Below are positions 4,946 to 5,098 of a stretch of DNA of 5,098 bases, in pieces. Below the pieces are notes generated by a model. That model was not told where the DNA came from and made no database searches. It saw only the letters and a program-made list of their open reading frames with translations. The position numbers and the translations under genes are program-made. Position 1 is the first letter of the stretch; each line of letters begins with the position of its first letter. This stretch comes from Candidatus Omnitrophica bacterium CG07_land_8_20_14_0_80_50_8 (lineage in GTDB: Bacteria; Omnitrophota; Gorgyraeia; 2-02-FULL-51-18): assembly GCA_002779345.1 (NCBI GenBank), contig PEWW01000112.1, positions 1-5,098 on the forward strand, written 5' to 3'.

Positions 4946-5098
4946 TAAAAGAATCTCCTCATGCGCGAGAGCGCTTCACGAATTTCGGGCTCCTCGACCG
5001 TCAGGGTGAAGCGCACGCAGCCCTCTCCCGACGGTCCGAACCCGACTCCGGGGGTGGCCACAATCCCCGCCTTTTCAAGCAACGCTTTGCAGAAAGCG
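4945..5098 (-). CDS. dapL: Class I aminotransferase, C-terminal end (likely LL-DAP aminotransferase)
   Basis: Only the last 50 codons are in the window; the gene enters from the right edge. The visible part has a helix ([14 protein letters not shown]), the turn [12 protein letters not shown], then [24 protein letters not shown]. The R in VRF matches the arginine that binds the substrate carboxylate in fold-type I aminotransferases dependent on pyridoxal phosphate. The [11 protein letters not shown] form is typical of LL-diaminopimelate aminotransferases (DapL), which make LL-diaminopimelate directly from tetrahydrodipicolinate for lysine and peptidoglycan. It is also found in related alanine/aspartate aminotransferases such as AlaC, so the exact substrate is not proven. 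The TAG stop overlaps the GTG start of folK by one base. The family is nearly certain and the symbol is a moderate call. Confidence 0.8.
   Translation of the reverse strand, partial: AFCKALLEKAGIVATPGVGFGPSGEGCVRFTLTVEEPEIREALSRMRRFF
4954..4959 (-). promoter_or_regulatory. Ribosome binding site of folK inside the aminotransferase gene
   Basis: AGGAGA on the minus strand, 8 nt before the GTG at 4945. It supports the rare GTG start and the one-base TAGTG overlap, which suggests that folK is translated by ribosomes finishing the aminotransferase gene. Confidence 0.7.

Overview
The window reads as a dense, mostly minus-strand stretch of a bacterial chromosome. Short housekeeping genes are packed with overlapping stop and start codons. 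No gene is phage- or plasmid-like and no transposase is visible. The mix of genes (a DapL-type aminotransferase, FolK, PanC, PanD, an archaeal/Thermotoga-type L-aspartate dehydrogenase, an ECF sigma factor) fits an uncultured, deep-branching Gram-negative-type bacterium, perhaps Omnitrophota-like. That placement is an impression from gene content, not a demonstrated assignment.

Right part (5098 down to 1855, all minus strand): one tightly coupled operon. In transcription order it holds the 3' end of a class I aminotransferase (probably LL-diaminopimelate aminotransferase), folK (GTG start, 1-nt overlap with the previous stop), panC (32-nt overlap with folK), panD (1-nt TAATG overlap), an L-aspartate dehydrogenase gene (4-nt ATGA overlap) and an ECF-type sigma factor. 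The aspartate dehydrogenase, PanD and PanC genes encode consecutive chemical steps: oxaloacetate to aspartate, aspartate to beta-alanine, beta-alanine plus pantoate to pantothenate. The operon promoter lies outside the window.

Middle part (1855 to 1105): directly at the sigma gene's stop codon sits a 72-nt element that folds completely into a three-way junction. It is followed by a gene for a 145-residue protein with a CxxC motif and two membrane helices, of no family I recognise. Next comes tRNA-Pro(CGG), 9 nt after that gene's stop, with its own strong sigma70-type promoter buried in the gene's 3' end. Downstream of the tRNA lies a 55-bp interrupted palindrome with 5'-TG...CA-3' ends.

Left part (1105 to 1, minus strand): a gene-poor, AT-richer patch with one possible small orphan gene, a clear intrinsic terminator, a Nudix hydrolase gene with an extended -10 promoter placed so that its mRNA would be leaderless, and the 5' end of an acylphosphatase gene cut by the window edge.

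I see no defence system, CRISPR array or intact mobile element. The best candidates for something new are the 72-nt junction element, the 55-bp palindrome, the sigma factor/membrane protein pair appended to a cofactor operon, and the aspartate-to-pantothenate gene order.
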